The notes under the pieces: model-generated
Seen by the model: the letters and a program-made list of their open reading frames with translations, nothing else
What the model was told of the DNA's origin: nothing
The model's database searches: none
Assembly: GCA_020055645.1 (NCBI GenBank)
Contig: CM034546.1
Span: 42,408,001 to 42,472,000, forward strand
Source: Tomocerus qinae
Taxonomy: Eukaryota; Arthropoda; Collembola; Entomobryomorpha; Tomoceridae
Direction: 5' to 3'
DNA: 64,000 nt
In this document: piece after piece, positions 46,642 to 59,022 of the stretch
Layout: each line of letters starts with the position of its first letter
Position numbering within the stretch: position 1 is the stretch's first letter
Position numbers and translations under genes: made by a program

Positions 46642-48460
46642 ATGTCTACAATGAAAAACTGTTACCTTTGTTTGAATGAATATGAAGAAAGCGGATTCTG
46701 TTCTCCAAAGTTACTTGAACTCTGTTGCAAATATTTGCATTCGTCATTAACACAAGAATTATTATCAAGCCATTCCATTGAAAATAATGTGCTACTCTGT
46801 CGAAAATGTTTGGAATTTGTGGGGGAACTGAAAGGTCTTAATGACCAGTTGGAATATTTTCAAAATAGAATATCAGAATCCATTTTTATCCGATCTCTTG
46901 AAATTCTTCATCGTCGTGGAAACGTTTTGCCCAATGACCAGAGAAGACCAAATTACATCAAGTCGGAAAGGCAACTAATCGAGCTAGATGTTACTGATTT
47001 ACCAAATTGTGATTTTAGAATTATTTATTCTAATGTCTCTGATACAGTTGTAAAGTCAGAAGAAGTCCACCATAATTTTGACAACTCTGAAGATATTTGC
47101 GACGATGAATTTCAAGATCCATTGGCCTTTCATCCTTCCGATATCAATAATACTGTGGATGTGACATTTGAGAGAATAAAAGTAGAGAACAACGAACTTA
47201 GTATGATTGATAAAAGTCAGGAAACCAAGACAATCGAAGATATTGACGCCAACTTGTTTATTGAAAGCACAAAACATGATTCAGATGATTCTACTGACCA
47301 TAATGGTAAGGAAAAAACGGAATACTATACTTACAACTTCAAAAAGTTTGTTTATTTAAGCAATAGACGTTTCCCACAATTGGTGACCGGTCACTAAATT
47401 AACATGAATAGGTATTGAAATGACTACAGTACATGCCTGTGTTATCCTGGAATTGTGGGAAACGTCTATTAAAAACATTTTTTGGATGTATTTCATAATT
47501 ATTGTGAATCTAAACACTAACATTATTTTTATTCCATTTGTACAGATGTTTGCGAAATTGTTAATGAAGTCATTTTAACAAGGAATAAAAAAGATAATCT
47601 AAGGAAATTGAAAGCCGTGCCGACTAAACGTCGTCGTACTGGTAGCTGCAAAAGCACTACAGATAACAAAATACGTCCTTCGAATAGTTGGTAGTGATTT
47701 ATTTTTCCACGTACTGCTTTATACTACTTGCTTGATACTACTAGTATAGTCATATTCATATTTATGTAATAGGTATCCATAATTTTTAAGCTTTGAATAA
47801 TCTAATCGAAATTTATCTAGTTCTACTTCAACCGTTATCTCGGTTTCTTCTATGGACGAACAGCAATCATCGGTGGAGACATCTGAAAGCAATTCAGCAA
47901 ATACGTTTGGAGATTTAGTCAAATGTCAATTAAATCAAGTCGGATACAAATCGTTCCAGGGTCTCTTGTGTGATGAAAGATTTCAGACGGAAGAAGAATT
48001 AGATGTCCGCGCAGTAGTTAAAACAGAGGAACCAATAAATATTTGTGACGGCGGCGAAGAAAACTTAAATGAAGATTTGATAGACAATGATACTCCTCAG
48101 ACAAGTGAAGGTCCTTATGAATGTGTCATTTGCAAAAAAAGATTTCCAATGGAGCGTCAATTATGGACGCATACAGCCAATGATAAGGGAAATAAGTTAC
48201 CTTTAAAATGTTGCATTTGCGGGGTGGGATATATTAATCACGCTGCTCTCAACCTACACAAAAGAATTCATAGTCGAGAAGGACCTTATAAGTGTAAAGT
48301 TTGTGGAATGGGATTTATGAAGAAATATGATTTGAAACGGCATAAATCCACCCATAATGTAGGTCCACCTCGCCCCTTCAAGTGTCAAGTTTGTGGAAAG
48401 GCATTTGTGCGGAAAATTGCTCTGGACTGTCATACTAAACTCCATAATGATTACTACTAA
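46642..48460 (+). CDS. ZAD-like C2H2 zinc-finger protein, three exons
   Basis: Exons 46642-47305, 47546-47690 and 47821-48460 join in phase (GT-AG) to give 482 residues. The N-terminus has a CYLC cluster and, ~50 residues later, LLCRKCLEF, the C2...C2 arrangement of the zinc-finger-associated dimerisation domain (ZAD) common in arthropod transcription factors. A long acidic linker follows, then a basic patch (KAVPTKRRRTG). Four fingers lie near the C-terminus: YECVICKKRF (its His pair is unusual, THTANDKGN), CCICGVGY..HKRIH, CKVCGMGF..HKSTH and CQVCGKAF..HTKLH. Likely a nuclear DNA-binding regulator. It is a shorter cousin of the tandem pair downstream. Confidence 0.85.
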
Positions 48461-50370
48461 TATTAATGTCAAACTAGGTTTGATTAAGTCACACTGATTA
48501 TATAGATCATAATATGTTTTCCTATTTTTGACTTTTTATACTCTGTAGTCAGTGAATGTTGAAAGTCGTGTTTCAGAATGTCTTTTTCATTTATGTGTCA
48601 TATTAGTATAAGGATAACTTTGTTTTAAAAATTTATTGACTTGTTTTTAACCCTAATCGCTGTAACTAGAAAATTAATATAGTCAACTTGTTTAATATTC
48701 TCGAATAATTGAGTTTTTATACTTATTCGATCTCGTCATTTAATTTATATAATTTATATTTAATCAATGTTTAATTTTTGATTACAATCAAACACATTAT
48801 GTAATGTCACAGTGTGTTAATTAAATGTGGTATTCAGTATTTAACTAAATTATATCTATTATTATTACTTTAAGCATGCCTGTACGTGTACGCTAAAATT
48901 AATTAACCTACAAATCCCATGTTGAATTAATTTGACAAGAAATTGCTAACTGAATTCAGGTTCTATTTTTAATTAAATGGTAGTAATTTACGTAAAACAA
49001 AATATAAAGTACAAGGTTGAGTGCCATTAAATCGGTTGTCATTCAATGATTATTTTTTGGTCTTTTAGTGACTGAGAGTAATATACTACATTTTTATTCT
49101 ACAGTAGAGCAAATTAACTTTACTATTAATTCATATTTTCACGTTAAAACTATTTTTCAAAATTATAGCAGGCTAAATATCTTTGAAACTATAATTTTCA
49201 TTATGCCTGAGGTTTCAATTGTGCAACATGCATGTGTGTGAAATGTGATTGTGTCTTGTCTATGTGGTGTTCGTGAGTTATAGATAGATAGAGTGTGTGT
49301 GAGTGTGAGTGAGGAGTGCCTACACAATTCTGATTGAACTATGCTTGTGACTTTCGTCCGTATCTTCTGAGCAGTGTACCTGGATATTGTACCTTGCTCC
49401 AAGCTTCCTTCTCTAATGCTGGCAGGCGGGCTTGGTCCCAGCAAGCAACAGTTGACTGGCCTTGGAATGTAGAATGAAGCTTTTACTTTAGTACAAAATC
49501 CAAGCATGCATTCCAACCAAAACGTCTGTAAGTTTGTAAAACCATTTGTTACGGATACAATCTGCATCCACCATTTACTTATGCAAGGGAAAAGCCTGCA
49601 TTCGGAGGAAAATCATGCGACCGATCCGAATGCTCCGCAACAAAACGTTTTCTGGGATGGGTCGGCAATTCTGCATTGCAGACTCTTCAACACTACATGC
49701 ATCGTACTTCACCACTTCACAGAAATATGTGTAGTAAAGCAACTCTCAATACATTCGGAGTTATTTTGCATTGTCAAGTTTTTCCATTACATCGCCCAAA
49801 CCTATACTTATGAAGCTGTAAGCTAAACGATAAATGTTATTTTATGCTTTGGGCTTAGACATTTTAAGCAGGATTCATATATATTAGTATTTGCAATTCG
49901 CAAAGTTTTATTATACACATGTTTATGATTTTTTTGCTGCACTGTATCTATGCGAATTACATTGGGCGCAAGTACGTAACCATGAATTGTTCAACAACTA
50001 CAAATTTTTTATAAAAACATGACATAATCGAAAAATCTTCGCGATTCTTTAAAAGTATCATATTCTGAGACTTATATAGCACGTAGCTCATCCGCCGTGA
50101 TCCGCCTGCTTCTATAAATGCTTAAGCCTGATTAGGGGATATGTTCATAATGTTCAAGAATGGACTTACCAATAGAACAACCGATGATTATGAATATGGA
50201 ATCGCTTTTAATCATTGTCCGTACTTTTGCGGAGATACTGACCATATTTCACAACTAAGGCCCCTTGACTTTAATTTTATGCATTTTATGTAATCAAGCG
50301 TAAGTCAATATGTTAATATCAGAATCAAAATATTACAACAACTAATTATCAATTACGTTTGGACATACTA
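48461..50370. other. Gene-free interval
   Basis: AT-rich with a GATAGATAGAGTGTGTGTGA microsatellite near 49277. Overlapping frames on both strands at 49163-49826 lack any recognisable feature and probably exclude each other; I do not call them genes. Confidence 0.35.
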
Positions 50371-50648
50371 ATCATTGATCATAATTATCAAAAAGGTTAC
50401 ATTTTCGATCCAAAAATTCGTTTTGAAGCTGTTGCAGATCAGGCTATGTTGGTGGATACTGAGAAGAAAAATATATACAATAGTTGTATACCAGATTTGC
50501 AAAACAAATACTCTATATACGTTACGAGTTTGAAGTAATTGGATTATACATTGGAGCTCGTGGTACTATATCGTCTTACTTTGAGAATATTCGTAAAAGG
50601 TTTAACTTACCATCTCAATTAAGAGGAAGTGGCAATTGTTGCTGTTAA
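50371..50648 (+). pseudogene. C-terminal relic of a LINE ORF2-type protein
   Basis: The + strand reads KGYIFDPKIRFEAVADQ, then VDTEKKNIY. After a frameshift near 50525 it reads FEVIGLYIGARGTISSYF and ends ...GSGNCCC-stop. The DPxxRFE and GARGTI phrases recur at the end of ORF2 proteins of some arthropod non-LTR retrotransposons, from memory. It is a decayed 3' end; no RT core is present. Confidence 0.55.
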
Positions 50649-51275
50649 AGGGTCAGCATCCATCTTACAACATCATTTATATAATTCTCAATCATGATTT
50701 TTTTTAAAAATTCCATTTGTGTCTTTTTATTGTATTTTTGTTATCATTATCCTTTGAATTATTTTGCTGTGTCCAAAGGCAATCTCGATTTGAGACAGTA
50801 AAGGAAAATTATTATTATTTATTATATGACCTCCATTTCACATTGTATTAGAGACCATTGTAATAAGTAGCATTGATTGTAAGGAAGATTCATTGTTATC
50901 AATTCGATTTCACTGCCAACGGCCAAGTCGAAAATTTTTTACCATTTGTGCTGCCGGAGATTTTTTCCCCTTGCGAATAAGTTGTAATACTTCGTTAAAA
51001 TTAAATAAATACAGTCACCCAAAAGTTGGGCAACATACAATACACAAAAAATGATAATATTATAAATATCTGTCGTTGTTGTCTTATGTAATTTGTAAAC
51101 AACGAACTGGAGAAGTGGACCACATCCGTATGGCAGACAGCTCTAGGGATGTGGTATGTTGACCTATTTCATCTGTTTGCAAAATGAGATATCTGCACAT
51201 GTTTTTGCTTAAACTTACATTTTTTACCACATCCCGTCCAAGGTTGGAAGCAAACAAGGAATTTTGGTCAGTTGC
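50649..51275. other. Gene-free interval upstream of the cystine-knot gene
   Basis: AT-rich; no frame or repeat of note. ACCACATCC-type phrases occur three times at 51120-51240 in both orientations and could be promoter-proximal sites, but nothing proves it. Confidence 0.3.
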
Positions 51276-51285
51276 TATATATAAG
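51276..51285 (+). promoter_or_regulatory. TATA box of the cystine-knot gene
   Basis: TATATATAAG lies about 120 bp upstream of a 5'UTR donor (CAG|GTATTA at 51396). Predicted start of transcription near 51306-51310. UTR intron 51396-51459. Confidence 0.6.
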
Positions 51286-51460
51286 TAAAAGTTAGGTTAC
51301 AATATAAAATAAATGTTTGTGAACTCAAATCAACAGAAAACTGCTACATTCTGCTGACAACAAGGACTAACATCGTCACTAGAAATAACATTCAGGTATT
51401 ACCAGATAAAAAGATAAATAATCGTAAATAATTGTAAATAATTTTTTGTTGTTTTTCAGG

Positions 51461-51748
51461 ATGAATACGATAATGTGCATTTTGCTGATTGTTACCGTTG
51501 CAACGACCTCAGCCTATGTGTACGACCTGAGGGACTATTCTGACTCGTCGAGAGATGTAAGACAGGGATGTCGTGTCACGGGAGAAGGATGCACATCCTG
51601 GACTACTTGTTGTCCCATACCTGGGAAAAGACACGAATGCGTCACTAGAAATGGACACTCTGGTTTCTGCACCCAATTGGACGATCAAACGTATGCCCCA
51701 GTCCCATACGGACAGGGAAGGGGAAGGGTTTCCAAAAGTTATAATTAA
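51461..51748 (+). CDS. Small secreted peptide with inhibitor-cystine-knot spacing
   Basis: A 95-residue product starts at ATG 51461, right after a TTTTTCAG acceptor at 51459. The longer frame from 51446 would begin inside the UTR intron, so I reject that start. A signal peptide (MNTIMCILLIVTVATTSA) precedes an acidic 18-residue stretch. Six mature cysteines follow in the order C-x6-C-x5-CC-x8-C-x9-C (residues 37-70), the knottin spacing. A glycine/arginine-rich tail closes it. AATAAA at about 51821. Knottins serve as antimicrobial, signalling, protease-inhibiting or channel-acting peptides. No function can be assigned here. Confidence 0.8.
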   Translation: MNTIMCILLIVTVATTSAYVYDLRDYSDSSRDVRQGCRVTGEGCTSWTTCCPIPGKRHECVTRNGHSGFCTQLDDQTYAPVPYGQGRGRVSKSYN

Positions 51749-52003
51749 TCTGTATCTGTATATTTCTTGTAATTCATAACTACATACATAAAAATATTCA
51801 ATAATATTGTTTGATAAATAAAGAACAAATTAGAATTTAGATATTTTATGCATCACAAAAAAGTGGTTTATGTTTTGCACTTGTATTTCGATATTTTAAA
51901 TTTTATTTGGCTTAATTATGCATAAAAACACAAATGCTGGTTCTTAATGATGTTGTCAATATACAACTGGGTTGGAGGCAATAAATTAGCAAGTAGTAAA
52001 AGA

Positions 52004-53830
52004 TTATTTAATAATAATGATTATCTTGTCGTCAATAATAATTTGACAACAAACAAGGCGGGGTTTTCTGTTGTTACTAGTCCTTAGTTCAACAAAGAAG
52101 CAGAAGCAGGTGAACATCATGAAAATAGCCCATATGACAAAAATAGAATAGAATTTAAAATTGAGGTTAAGAGGGATCGGCTGTTTCTCTCTCCATTCCA
52201 CCTGCTCTTTATGAACATTCGCCCAGAAATTGTGGCTAAAGTAGCTAATGTCGTACCAAAAGGCCAACAGTCCGGCCTCCAAAAATGTTGACATAATTTG
52301 TTTAACAGTTTCAATTAGTCCGTTTGAGAATTTCCAGCTTTTAGGGGCTGCTACAAAGGGTTTGGTGACATGATGGCACCGGACGGGCACTTCGGCCTTC
52401 ATTTCCGCGACTGCCCAAGCTAGAAAATGGTCTTCGACGGGAAACGCCCCTCTTTTGTGTACTTTTGTGGGGTACAGTACCTTTTCTTCGAAAGGGATAC
52501 CCACGGGATAAGTTTGGACACTCGAGTTGATTTTATCTAGCATTTTGGCGCTGGAGAAACCTTTGTAAAACATTGTGTCCTTGTTGTAGGCCTTCGTACT
52601 GGAATCCACTAAAACCGTGTAGCCACCTTCTAGCAATTCGGATAAATCTGAGAATATTTTTTTGTCTGCAGGCACAATAACATTGCTGGTGATTATTGTC
52701 TCGTACACTGTAGAGATGACAATTGCCATAAAAGCGACAACATTCCAATGGCGATTTCCCCGAATCGGATATTGGCGAAGGAGTTCTGAAAAACTGGCAA
52801 AAATAGAATTGAATAATTTTTCTAGAGTTTTTAAATGTTTCTTATGGTAATGGCGCCCAAACAGAATTCCAAGAGTGCAAAACTCTATAATTATGCAAAT
52901 CCATGTCGGAATGTCAAAAGGACTTAGCCATTCTGTCCATGAAGCGGCAATAAATGTGTATTTACTTTCACAGTAGAGCAATTTGTGAGATTTGTAAACG
53001 TGAACAAAATGTTGATGGGACTGCTCCACTAAATAATGATCTGTTTGAATGTAAATATCTGAAATACAGTCGCAGCACCCTTCGAAATTGTGACCAAAGT
53101 TCACAGTAAAGTTGAAATGTTTTGCCAAGTTGCCTAAAATGCGGTGATTGCCATAACACTCTCTAAAGTAAATGTGCGTGGCTTTCAGACAATTCGAAAG
53201 CTTGTTAGGGATCCAGTCCATGTAACAAACCCGCACTGATCTCCCATACAGATTAGTGTTGTGCTTTCTCCACAAAATTCTTAGATATTCAGAAGAAAAT
53301 GTCTTCTGATGTGTTTCGCTCAAAGAAATCCGACGCCAATTTGCTTTTTGCCAAAAGTATGGCAGCCACAATATTGACGAATTATTTTTTGTTGTCTGTT
53401 CAGCGACAAAAAAATTGAAGAAATAGGAGCGGTTTAAGTCATCGCTGATTTGTGCATCTTTTATATTGTATAAATTGTTCATAATTAATATGACGATGGA
53501 GTATTTTAGAAAAGGATAATTTTGGGTGAGGACGTCATAGGGCTTAGAAGAAGTTGTCCAAACGAAATTTATGATACACTTGTTTGATGCTTGTCTCACT
53601 TCCTTGTTAAATTCGCCCATAAATGTAATTTTCCACGTGCGATAATTATCAATCATGCTCGATTTGACCCAGTTTGTTAAAGTTTCGGAAAAGTTTCCAG
53701 AAAAGTACAAGGAAAATTCACATTCAGGGTCCAATTCACTCAATAAAACTTGTGCATTTAAAGTAAACAAGTGGCACAAAATAATCCAAAAAACAATGTA
53801 AAAGGCCGCGAAGAAAATATCCGATTTCAT
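52004..53830 (-). CDS. Divergent ionotropic receptor-like protein (IR), single exon
   Basis: A 608-codon intronless frame begins at ATG 53830, with a signal peptide (FYIVFWIILCHLFTLNAQ). The extracellular half contains RVCYMDWIPNKLSNC, the place of the first ligand-binding lobe. TM1 follows SPFDIPTWICII. The next helix, FMAIVISTVYETIITSNVIVP, carries the IR-type YxTxIT..I..P signature. A second lobe of ~150 residues and a last helix (SIFVIWAIFMMFTCFCFFVE) end in a short tail. It is the third IR in the window and shares this layout with 38193-40169, not close sequence. Likely a sensory cation-channel subunit, ligand unknown. Downstream lies the cystine-knot gene, convergent. Confidence 0.85.
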   Translation of the reverse strand: MKSDIFFAAFYIVFWIILCHLFTLNAQVLLSELDPECEFSLYFSGNFSETLTNWVKSSMIDNYRTWKITFMGEFNKEVRQASNKCIINFVWTTSSKPYDVLTQNYPFLKYSIVILIMNNLYNIKDAQISDDLNRSYFFNFFVAEQTTKNNSSILWLPYFWQKANWRRISLSETHQKTFSSEYLRILWRKHNTNLYGRSVRVCYMDWIPNKLSNCLKATHIYFRECYGNHRILGNLAKHFNFTVNFGHNFEGCCDCISDIYIQTDHYLVEQSHQHFVHVYKSHKLLYCESKYTFIAASWTEWLSPFDIPTWICIIIEFCTLGILFGRHYHKKHLKTLEKLFNSIFASFSELLRQYPIRGNRHWNVVAFMAIVISTVYETIITSNVIVPADKKIFSDLSELLEGGYTVLVDSSTKAYNKDTMFYKGFSSAKMLDKINSSVQTYPVGIPFEEKVLYPTKVHKRGAFPVEDHFLAWAVAEMKAEVPVRCHHVTKPFVAAPKSWKFSNGLIETVKQIMSTFLEAGLLAFWYDISYFSHNFWANVHKEQVEWREKQPIPLNLNFKFYSIFVIWAIFMMFTCFCFFVELRTSNNRKPRLVCCQIIIDDKIIIIIK

Positions 53831-54563
53831 AGCAAATATTCGAAAATAAATACTAAAATATTCGCAGTATGTTGAAATTCAAATTCTTTATTGCTAAATT
53901 TTATCAAGAAAAATAGGTTGGAACATGTCATTGCTCCTGTAAATCTATTTCAATCGATACCCGTCCACTATCCACTTTAACTCAAAAGTTACTAATGTAA
54001 GATATAATTATAATAAAATAAATTGTCTGTCAAAGACAACACCTGCTGCTGTCCATGTGCCATCCAATTACAGATGAGTGACCATTAGTTTGATTGTTTC
54101 ATATTTCTTTATCCGTTATGAAATTTTTTTATCTATGCTTAGATAAGCATTACTAAATTATTTACATATATATTCCGAAAATTCCGAAATAATCCAAAAT
54201 CCAAACCCTAAAATAGATTCTTATGTTCAGAACATGGAATTGTATTACATAGCTTAGCCCAGTTAGCATTTTGTTATATGCGGGCGGACCAGAAACAGAA
54301 CTAACATCACAAAGCTAAATCATGGTTGTCTTGGGATTTTCCTTTAACCTATGAGGATTTTGCTTTTCTCCCTTGTATCTTAAGGGGAACGCGGTAAATA
54401 CAGTTAGAACAGAAATTTTATCAGAACACTTTTCTCGGTTTTTCGTCTTTAGTGTTGTCTTTCCCTTTCATTTCGGAAATGTCACTTCCGAAAACATTTC
54501 CATGCTTACATATAACAGTTTAATATTATTGATAAAATAAATACACTAAACAATACATAAATA

Positions 54564-57500
54564 ATGGAAGGGAATTCCTGCTTATTGTGTTTTGAAACAA
54601 TCAAAAATGCTCATAAAGACAATGATAATAATTACGACTACATTGATGACATTTTTCAGTGTTGTGACAGATTTTTGTGCGAAGATATTAAAGGTGATTC
54701 ATTTCATTGGAATTGTTCCACTGTCAATAATGTTCCATTTTGTCTACGCTGTTTGAATTCCTCCAAGAAGTTGTGGCTGCTTGAAAAGAAATTAAAAGAA
54801 ATCAGCCAAGAGTTGGAAAATTACATTGTCACTTTCACCGAAGAAATAATAATCTTCCGGACAGAAAGAAAGGGTCGTGGTGACCAAGCAGAAACCGACC
54901 AATGCAATGAAGCCATTCTTGGAATTCCCTTTCATCAGTTAGATCCTAATGAAGTTGAAACTCAAAGCCAAGATTTTCCTATGGAAAATATTTTAGTGTC
55001 ATCAAAGAATAAAAATGTCAATGAATCATCTGTAGTGATAGAAGTCTTTAAACAAGAACCAGATTGTTTTAGTGGCGATGATAATGATAACCATTTCGAT
55101 GATCTTGACGTGTCTTCTCCTGTTGCCAGTCCAGATGCAAATATCGCTGTTGATGAATCGATTTTTGCTACAGAAAATCCTTTGGAACAACTCAAAGAAA
55201 CTCAGATTTTATTACAACGTAAGTACTTATTGTCTCATTACTTAATTCCTTAATTGCCTACAAATATCAATCTAATTTTTAAGCATTTATCTTAGGAATT
55301 GATTCCAATAGTTTGCTGAAGGACTATTGCAAAAATTGGCAAAACGGAAATTATCCGGAATTAAGAGTTTCATTACAGAGTAAGTTTACTATTTTATTTT
55401 TACGTTTATGCTTTCATATTTCGTGTTCATATTTTCATATATTTTTAATAGTGCCTAGACTTTGTGATACAATTTAACAGACATTTTTTACAGGATTGAT
55501 ATTCGATTGCGACGGAAAACCGATTTTAAATTACTATGAACCAATTAAAAGGAAAGCAGCCATCGCTGCCGCTGCTTCTCTGCGTAGCAGATCTGAACAA
55601 CATGATAAAAACAGTTTTGCAGATCACAAAAGGGGACGAAACAGTCAGTAAGTTAAGAAATGTCATAAAAATTGGCGAACGCGCATGACGCATTGTGTAA
55701 AAAAGGCATAATAATTATTTAAATCTTTTGGGTTCAAATAGGAGTGTGATTAAGGGTGATGACCTTTGGAGCGGTTCCGACGAAGAGGTAAATGAAAACT
55801 CTGAAGACGAAATTGAAGAGATGGGACCCAGCCGTAAGAAAAGGAAAAAATGTCAAATCAGAAAATCCGGAAGAAAAGAAATATTTCAATGTACTGTCTG
55901 TTCTGTTCAATTCAATTTAGCAAAAGAACTGGATGGACATTCTCAAGAAACAGGTCATGCCAATGAACGTAAATTCCAGTGTATGTTATGTCCTTATAAG
56001 TACTTTCGAAAATGTGATTTGAAAAGCCATCGAAAGTCACACAATTTCAAAGGTAGAAATTGTACGATTTGTGGCAAGTTTTTAGAGACTCTGTCAATTT
56101 ATACTACACACCGAAGCAGCCATCATCGAAACCGAAAGAAAAGTAGTGGAGATGAGGAAATTAAATCGGACGGAAAATCAAAGAAAGAAAACAGAGAAGA
56201 GAAAATTAAATCGGGCGGAAAATCCGAAAAAAGAAGCAGAAATGAGAAAGTTGAATACTATGGCGGAAACAAAAAGGGACCAAAGTTTCCGTGTGTAGTT
56301 TGTCAAATAAACTTTAGTATTTTAAGTGACTTAATCGCCCATTCGGAGGAGACTGGACATGTGAACGAACCGGAGTTTCAATGTAAAAAGTGTTCCAACA
56401 AATACTATAGGAGAGTAGACTTGAAAACTCACAAAGTGATTCATAAAACACCGAAACCCATTCCAGGCGCTCCGGTGGAAAGAGAAAAGCCGGGAAAAAA
56501 GCCTACCAAGTTGAAAGGAGAGAAATACGAATGTATTGTTTGCTCCGCAAAGTTTCCGAACGCCAGGATATTGACTTTGCATGCGGAGGAAGAGGAACAT
56601 GCGAACGTCCGTACTTTCGAATGTGAACAGTGTCCCAATAGTTTCTATAGACATTGCGACTTGGTGCGCCATCAAAAGTCGCACAAATTCGGAAGTAAAC
56701 CGTGCAGGGTTTGTGGTCATGTTCTCCTTACTTATCGAGCGTATAAGGGACACTTTGAAGAGAAACATAAGGGTCTTGACCTCTCTGCCATTGAAGGCTT
56801 CGAAAATTTTAAATTCAAATGTTCAATATGTGACAAATATTTTGCTTCAGAATGGGACTTCAATACCCACTCTAATTGCCACATCGGAGCGTCGCCGTAC
56901 AAATGCGACAAATGCATCGCCGCCTATGGACAAAAAACGTCGTTAGCTGAACATTTAAAAGCACACCGAATGAATTATGTACAATGTACAATCTGTTGGG
57001 AGTTGTTTAGAAACGAAATGACTCTAAAGTATCACGTAAAAGTTCACGACAATGAAAATAGAACCAAGTGCGACTCTTGTGAGAGAACATTCGCCGAAAA
57101 GAAACATCTGATTGCTCATGGAATTGCTGATCACGGCAAAGAGACACCGTTCAAGTGTAAATCCTGTGATTCGTCCTTCAACTACAGAAAAGACTTTGCT
57201 TTCCATGTCAAGTTTAATCATCCCGCCGAGTACGGCGCTTTTAGCGAAGTAGTCAAAGCCTATGAGTGCAACAAATGCGATAACCTATTTAATACTAGAA
57301 GCCAATTGAAATATCACGTCGCACATGCCCACAAAAATAATAACCTTAGTGCGCGAGAAAAGAAAAGTCCCACAGATAAGAGCGATGATTTTGCATGTGA
57401 ATATTGTGGCAAGATTTGTAAAACGCGAAAATCTATAAATGCACATGTCAAGGTCCAGCACTTGAAAATCTTCCCCTTCGTCTGCCACATTTGCGGCAAG

Positions 57501-57814
57501 CATCTCTCTAATACCTCCGCTTTAACGTAAGTTTTCAAATGATTTTTTCAATATTTCTTAATCTTATTAATACTTTTCTGTTTGATTGCAGGATTCACTT
57601 GAAAATTCACACGAACGAGACTAACGACTGTCAAATTTGTGGCAAAGGATTCTCGGGAATGTGGAATTTGAAGAGACACATGGAGCTCATCCACGAACGA
57701 AATAAAAAGCCGAGAAAATCGTTTCGGAAAACACTGGAGGCTGTACCTAAACAGCCCAATCATTTAGATTTCCCGCCTACTAATGAACAACAACCTGCTT
57801 TCAATAATATTTAG
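54564..57814 (+). CDS. ZAD-like multi-C2H2 zinc-finger protein A, five exons
   Basis: Exons 54564-55218, 55296-55379, 55494-55647, 55742-57526 and 57592-57814 join in phase over GT-AG introns: 966 residues. The N-terminus has CLLCFETIK, a CC pair, then FCLRCL, a ZAD-like cysteine cluster, followed by a helix (LLEKKLKEISQELENYIV) that could dimerise. Exon 4 is the finger block: an acidic start (SDEEVNENSEDEIEEMGPS), a basic patch, then about 14 C2H2 fingers of several spacings, including widely spaced His pairs (HSQETGH, HAEEEEH) in the C-x2-C-x12-H-x6-H style. Exon 5 finishes a finger split by the intron and adds one more. Likely a sequence-specific nuclear regulator. Its tandem copy is at 60229-63534. 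Confidence 0.92.
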
Positions 57815-58178
57815 GGTTTACCAATACTTCTTTCTAAGTGACTTTATCAACCAATAGAACATTTTGTAATGCGAATGGCTTCACACGCTCTATGTATAAC
57901 TAGGTAACCAATAAGCAAGTATTAAGAAAGGGCTTTAAGGACCCGAGCCTCCTTAAAAATAGAAGAAAAAAATTTCTTACGTAACTGTAATAATATTATG
58001 CAATTCTAGGTTTAATTTTTTCAAAAAGGAATAAAAAATTTTTCGTGAAATGTTTTCAACTCTTTCTGAAACTCAGTTCTCTGCAAGTATCAGCTATTAA
58101 TATTAACATCCTTGCGATTTTTGGATGTTATAATTCTAGACCTCTTGTGGGACTAGTGCCGCTAGCCAATCATCCTAG

Positions 58179-59014
58179 CAGTGGCGGCTCTAGGATTTGC
58201 GAGGCCCTGGGCAAAATAGTCGCGCGAGGCCCTATAGTAATACCTCGCAAATACATATGTCATTTTTAAATATGTTCGGAAATCAGAATGCTAACCGTGT
58301 AATGTGTGCTAAAATTACAAACATTTTTTCATTGCCAAAATAAGAAATAAATAGTGTTATGTGTAACTAAGAAAGATTTGGCAGAATTAGTTTGCATTTA
58401 GCAGGATTGGGCAGGCTTTGGCAGAATTGGGAAGAATTTGGTAGGATTTGGCAGAAATGGGAAGGATTTGGGAGATTCTCAGGATTTGGGAGAATATTTG
58501 GCAGAAATTGGCATGATTTGGCATGATTTGGAAGGATGAAGGATTGGGCATGATTGGGAAGGATTTAGCAGAATTGGGCAGGATTTGGCAGAAATGGGTA
58601 CGATTTGGCAAATGTGGGCAGGATTTAGAAGGATTTGGCAGCGTTGGGCAGGATTTGGCAGTATTCGAAATAGAATACTTTACTTCCTTGAATTATTACA
58701 AATTGTACAGTGATAAACCTGTAAATAAATGTATAACTTAAACCAGTACCGTATTTAGAAGTCGATTTCTGAGGGGGCAATGATATCATAGAACAACAAT
58801 CAACATATGTAAGGCATAATCGCGCGAAGCGCGAAAAAATTTGGCTTATTTTGTCTAAAATGAGTCAAAAATAACCTAAAATTCACATCAAATCGCGCAA
58901 AGCGCTCAACAGAAAGAACTTTAAAATTGTTCTTTGTTAAGGCTCTGTGCGAGGCCCTGTTAGCGCGAGGCCCTGGGCAACTGCCCAGTCCGCCCATTGG
59001 GAAAGCCGCCTCTG
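58179..59014. mobile_element. hAT MITE with minisatellite (TSD CATCCTAG)
   Basis: The 836-bp element has ends CAGTGGCGGCTCTAGGATT / AAAGCCGCCTCTG and perfect 8-bp duplications CATCCTAG at 58171-58178 and 59015-59022. Near both ends GCGAGGCCCTGGGCAA recurs in the same orientation. At 58375-58665 an array of ~10/21-bp units (GCAGAATTGGGCAGGATTTG) is found. CGCGCGAAGCGCG lies at 58821-58833. The region 58730-58900 resembles the 6440 repeat, so the element may be nested. It lies between the tandem zinc-finger genes. Confidence 0.9.
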
Positions 59015-59022
59015 CATCCTAG

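Noticed and set aside
49163-49826. Overlapping frames of 134 (minus) and 106 (plus) codons
   Set aside because: No domain, signal peptide or splice context, and the two overlap on opposite strands. The minus one reads through a GTGTGTGAG microsatellite.
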